A stretch of 64,000 bases of DNA from Prorocentrum cordatum (taxonomy: Eukaryota > Sar > Dinophyceae > Prorocentrales > Prorocentraceae), in NCBI GenBank assembly GCA_963575745.1, contig CAUYUJ010019948.1, positions 484,918 through 548,917 of the forward strand, in the 5' to 3' direction. This document shows positions 62,011 through 64,000 of this stretch, piece by piece; position 1 is the first letter of the stretch; each line of letters begins with the position of its first letter. Made by a program: the position numbers and the translations under genes. The notes below the pieces were generated by a model, which was given only the letters and a program-made list of their open reading frames with translations, searched no databases and was not told where the DNA came from.

Positions 62011-64000
62011 ATGTGGATTGCGCTTCGCGCATGAGTGGACGTGTTAGCGAACACGCGTGCCGAGACAGCGGGCTTGTATTCCAAATGTATGTAGTAATGA
62101 GACATGGGTACCATGACGCGCCGTACTGTCGTAACTCCTATTGCGCGTGGTGGCTGGTGCACTAGGTGTGCAAACATGCATGCGGGCTTGTGCACACAAA
62201 ACACATGTGATAATATGCGATATGTGTGTACACGACATCCGACCAACACTGCATTGCATTGCATATGCATGTGTCTGGGCATGTGCCTGTATCCCGCCCT
62301 GAAACCATGGCACCCGACTATACGACCACATCTACACACACGTCCCAACACCATGAATCCGTAGGCCGTCTCTCATCAACCTTCCCCTGCGTCTCCTCAT
62401 CCTCCCCGTCATCAACCTCATCCGTCCCGCCCTCTTCCACTGGGGCGGCGCTAGGCCGCATTAGTTTCACACGTGCCCTTTGTTGAAGCGGCGTTTGGCC
62501 GCACATGCACCAGTTGAGCAAACTGGCTCGACGCTGGTTGGTGCGACACGGACTGTTGCGCCTTGCGGCAAGTTGACCCAAGGCTCTCTTCGCCGCACGC
62601 CACTCCCCAACCCTTCTATGTCCCCCACGCCGACCGCGTCATTCCGCACCCTGCTCCCCCATGGGTCCCGTCTCTGTGGCCGTGCGGGGTCGAGGGGTTA
62701 CGGCAGCGTGGGCCAATCGAGGCCGCCGCTCGAGCCCCGTCCAGAGACGACGCTCAGGTTATTCTGCCACGTGGCCCATGGCCCTGTCAGGTGCTGCATG
62801 TGGCAGGGCCATGGGCCACGTGGTGACGAGTTCCAATGTCGGCCGATGCACAAGCTGGGCCCAAGTAGGAGAGGCACCGATGAGAGACGGAGGGGGCAAG
62901 CTGATGCATATGAATATGAAAATGGGGAACTAGAGCTCGAGAGATATATATATATATAGAGAGCGAGATACGCATACAGGCATGCACAACCACACAGAGA
63001 GAGAGAGCGATATATACCAACAACACCAGCAACAACAACAACAACAACAACACCAACAACACAACCAAACAAACAACATCCACACATAAATCTAGCTACT
63101 CGAGCATCCGTGGCCTGGCCCGTTTGCGATGCCCCTCGGGTCAGAACCAAGAATACGAGTACCACATTGACCATTCCATTGAGGCAGGGGTTTCATATGT
63201 AATGGTGGACGGGATTACGTTATTCCACAGGGAGGTGTACGAAAATATGCAGCGATCGCCACTGACCGAGGATATGGGGGGTGAATGGGAGGATGAAGGG
63301 AGGATGTGGGAATGGGGTGAAGATGACGGGGGAGGGGGGAGGGAATGCATTGGAAGTGGCGTTGTAGACCAAGGTGGAGGTGGGGACGGGGAGGGAGGGA
63401 GGGTTAGGAGGGGGGGGCACGCACACTCATGAAAACACATCTCCCAAGACGGCCTGGTTGCAACACTGGCCGTTCACCTAGGGCCAGGCGGCGATAGATG
63501 TACGCATCGGTCTTGCGCGCACGAGGCGGTAGGGCGATGGGCGAGGGTTCCGAGGGGGGGGGGGGGCGTGATTCTCGGGCACGCTCGAAACTCAGGCCCT
63601 GCATTCTGAGAGTGCAGGCGCGAGCGTGTCCGACCCATCCGCCCCCTCGGGAGGCCGACCCCATGGCTCTGCCAAACGAAGACCAGGCACGGTGGAGGCG
63701 CCTGCAGCTGGAGAAAAAAGCCACCGAGCGATCGAACGACATGAAGATACACGTATCTCAAAAGGGTCGAGAGTACAGAGGGGGAAACGGATGGCAATGG
63801 AAGGAAATTAACAAATAGAAAGAGAGTGAGAGAGAGTGTGTGCGATAACGAGAGATACACAACGCGAGAAAGACGGATAATATGGAGGTACACTAATCGC
63901 GATGGTATGCCATGCTATGCCCTGCTGTGCTAGACTCCACCCGCGCCCACTGCTACGCAATTTCTGATCCGCCCCCCAAAAAACAATCCGCAGCGCTATG
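62011..64000. other. No gene supported; microsatellites and unique sequence
   Basis: It contains TATATA at 62,942-62,958, GAGA at 62,996-63,008, CAA repeats at 63,020-63,060 and a G-rich stretch at 63,270-63,420. A frame at 63,124-63,432 begins EYEYHIDHSIEAGVSYVMVD but turns into purine-repeat translation, so I do not call it a gene. Confidence 0.6.
62767..62823. repeat. Perfect 20-bp inverted repeat with 17-base loop
   Basis: Arms CCACGTGGCCCATGGCCCTG (62,767-62,786) and its exact reverse complement (62,804-62,823) enclose a 17-base loop (62,787-62,803). Confidence 0.95.

Noticed and set aside
1-64000. Bacterial-type promoters, ribosome binding sites, operons, tRNA or rRNA genes
   Set aside because: Spliced genes, leader relics and retroelements show nuclear eukaryotic DNA; no tRNA or rRNA signature was recognised by eye.

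Overview
The window looks like nuclear DNA of a dinoflagellate. Four things support this. Introns with GC-AG borders join coding frames exactly. Two relics of the dinoflagellate spliced leader (DinoSL) sit in front of transposase-like genes. The retroelements are of dinoflagellate type (DIRS-like with a tyrosine recombinase, and very large LINEs). Genes are sparse and sit among minisatellites, inverted repeats and homopolymer tracts. Coding strands run in blocks: minus at 0-16 kb, plus at 17-25.6 kb, minus at 29-51 kb, plus at 53-62 kb. I cannot name the species. No tRNA, rRNA or bacterial operon was recognised. There is one 100-base assembly gap at 25,616-25,715.

Left part (1-17 kb, minus). 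A decayed reverse-transcriptase element at 1-2,060 is followed by a 33-bp minisatellite and a Ulp1-like protease gene with a GC-AG intron. Next comes a nearly complete DIRS-like retrotransposon (6.1-12.35 kb): Cys-Pro-rich gag-like protein, RT, RNase H, tyrosine recombinase and a C-terminal C5-methyltransferase-like domain. After it lies a DDE_1-like transposase gene with a DinoSL relic about 80 bases upstream of its ATG. The same minisatellite flanks the protease and the transposase, and a second repeat family flanks the DIRS element.

Middle-left (17-28.5 kb, plus). A frameshifted LINE-type ORF1 is followed by a broken gene for a membrane, Cys-rich protein with a possible ADP-ribosyltransferase-like fold. 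The gene runs into the gap. A 1.47-kb unit in two tandem copies follows.

Middle (29-51 kb, minus). Several conserved but unrecognised coding blocks are probably exons. Two large elements interrupt them: a fold-back palindrome at about 32.8-36.06 kb, and an 8.9-kb LINE at 37,416-46,341 with a 12-bp target-site duplication. The LINE ORF2 is open for 2,255 codons with the catalytic residues of RNase H, AP-type endonuclease and RT all in place, plus a zinc finger and a C-terminal cytosine-methyltransferase-like domain. It has no ATG before the RNase H domain and lies one frame back from ORF1 at a GGGG-TAA junction.

Right part (51-64 kb, plus). A small hairpin element, 9-bp and 17-bp tandem arrays, and a pair of long inverted arms (about 52.95-53.49 and 59.02-59.82 kb) surround two unrecognised spliced genes. 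Just outside the right arm is an intronless 686-codon transposase-like ORF with a DinoSL relic directly in front of it. The last 2 kb hold only microsatellites and one perfect 20-bp hairpin.

Most of the window is therefore mobile-element DNA. The most unusual signal is that two unrelated retrotransposons, one DIRS-like and one LINE, both end in a methyltransferase-like domain.
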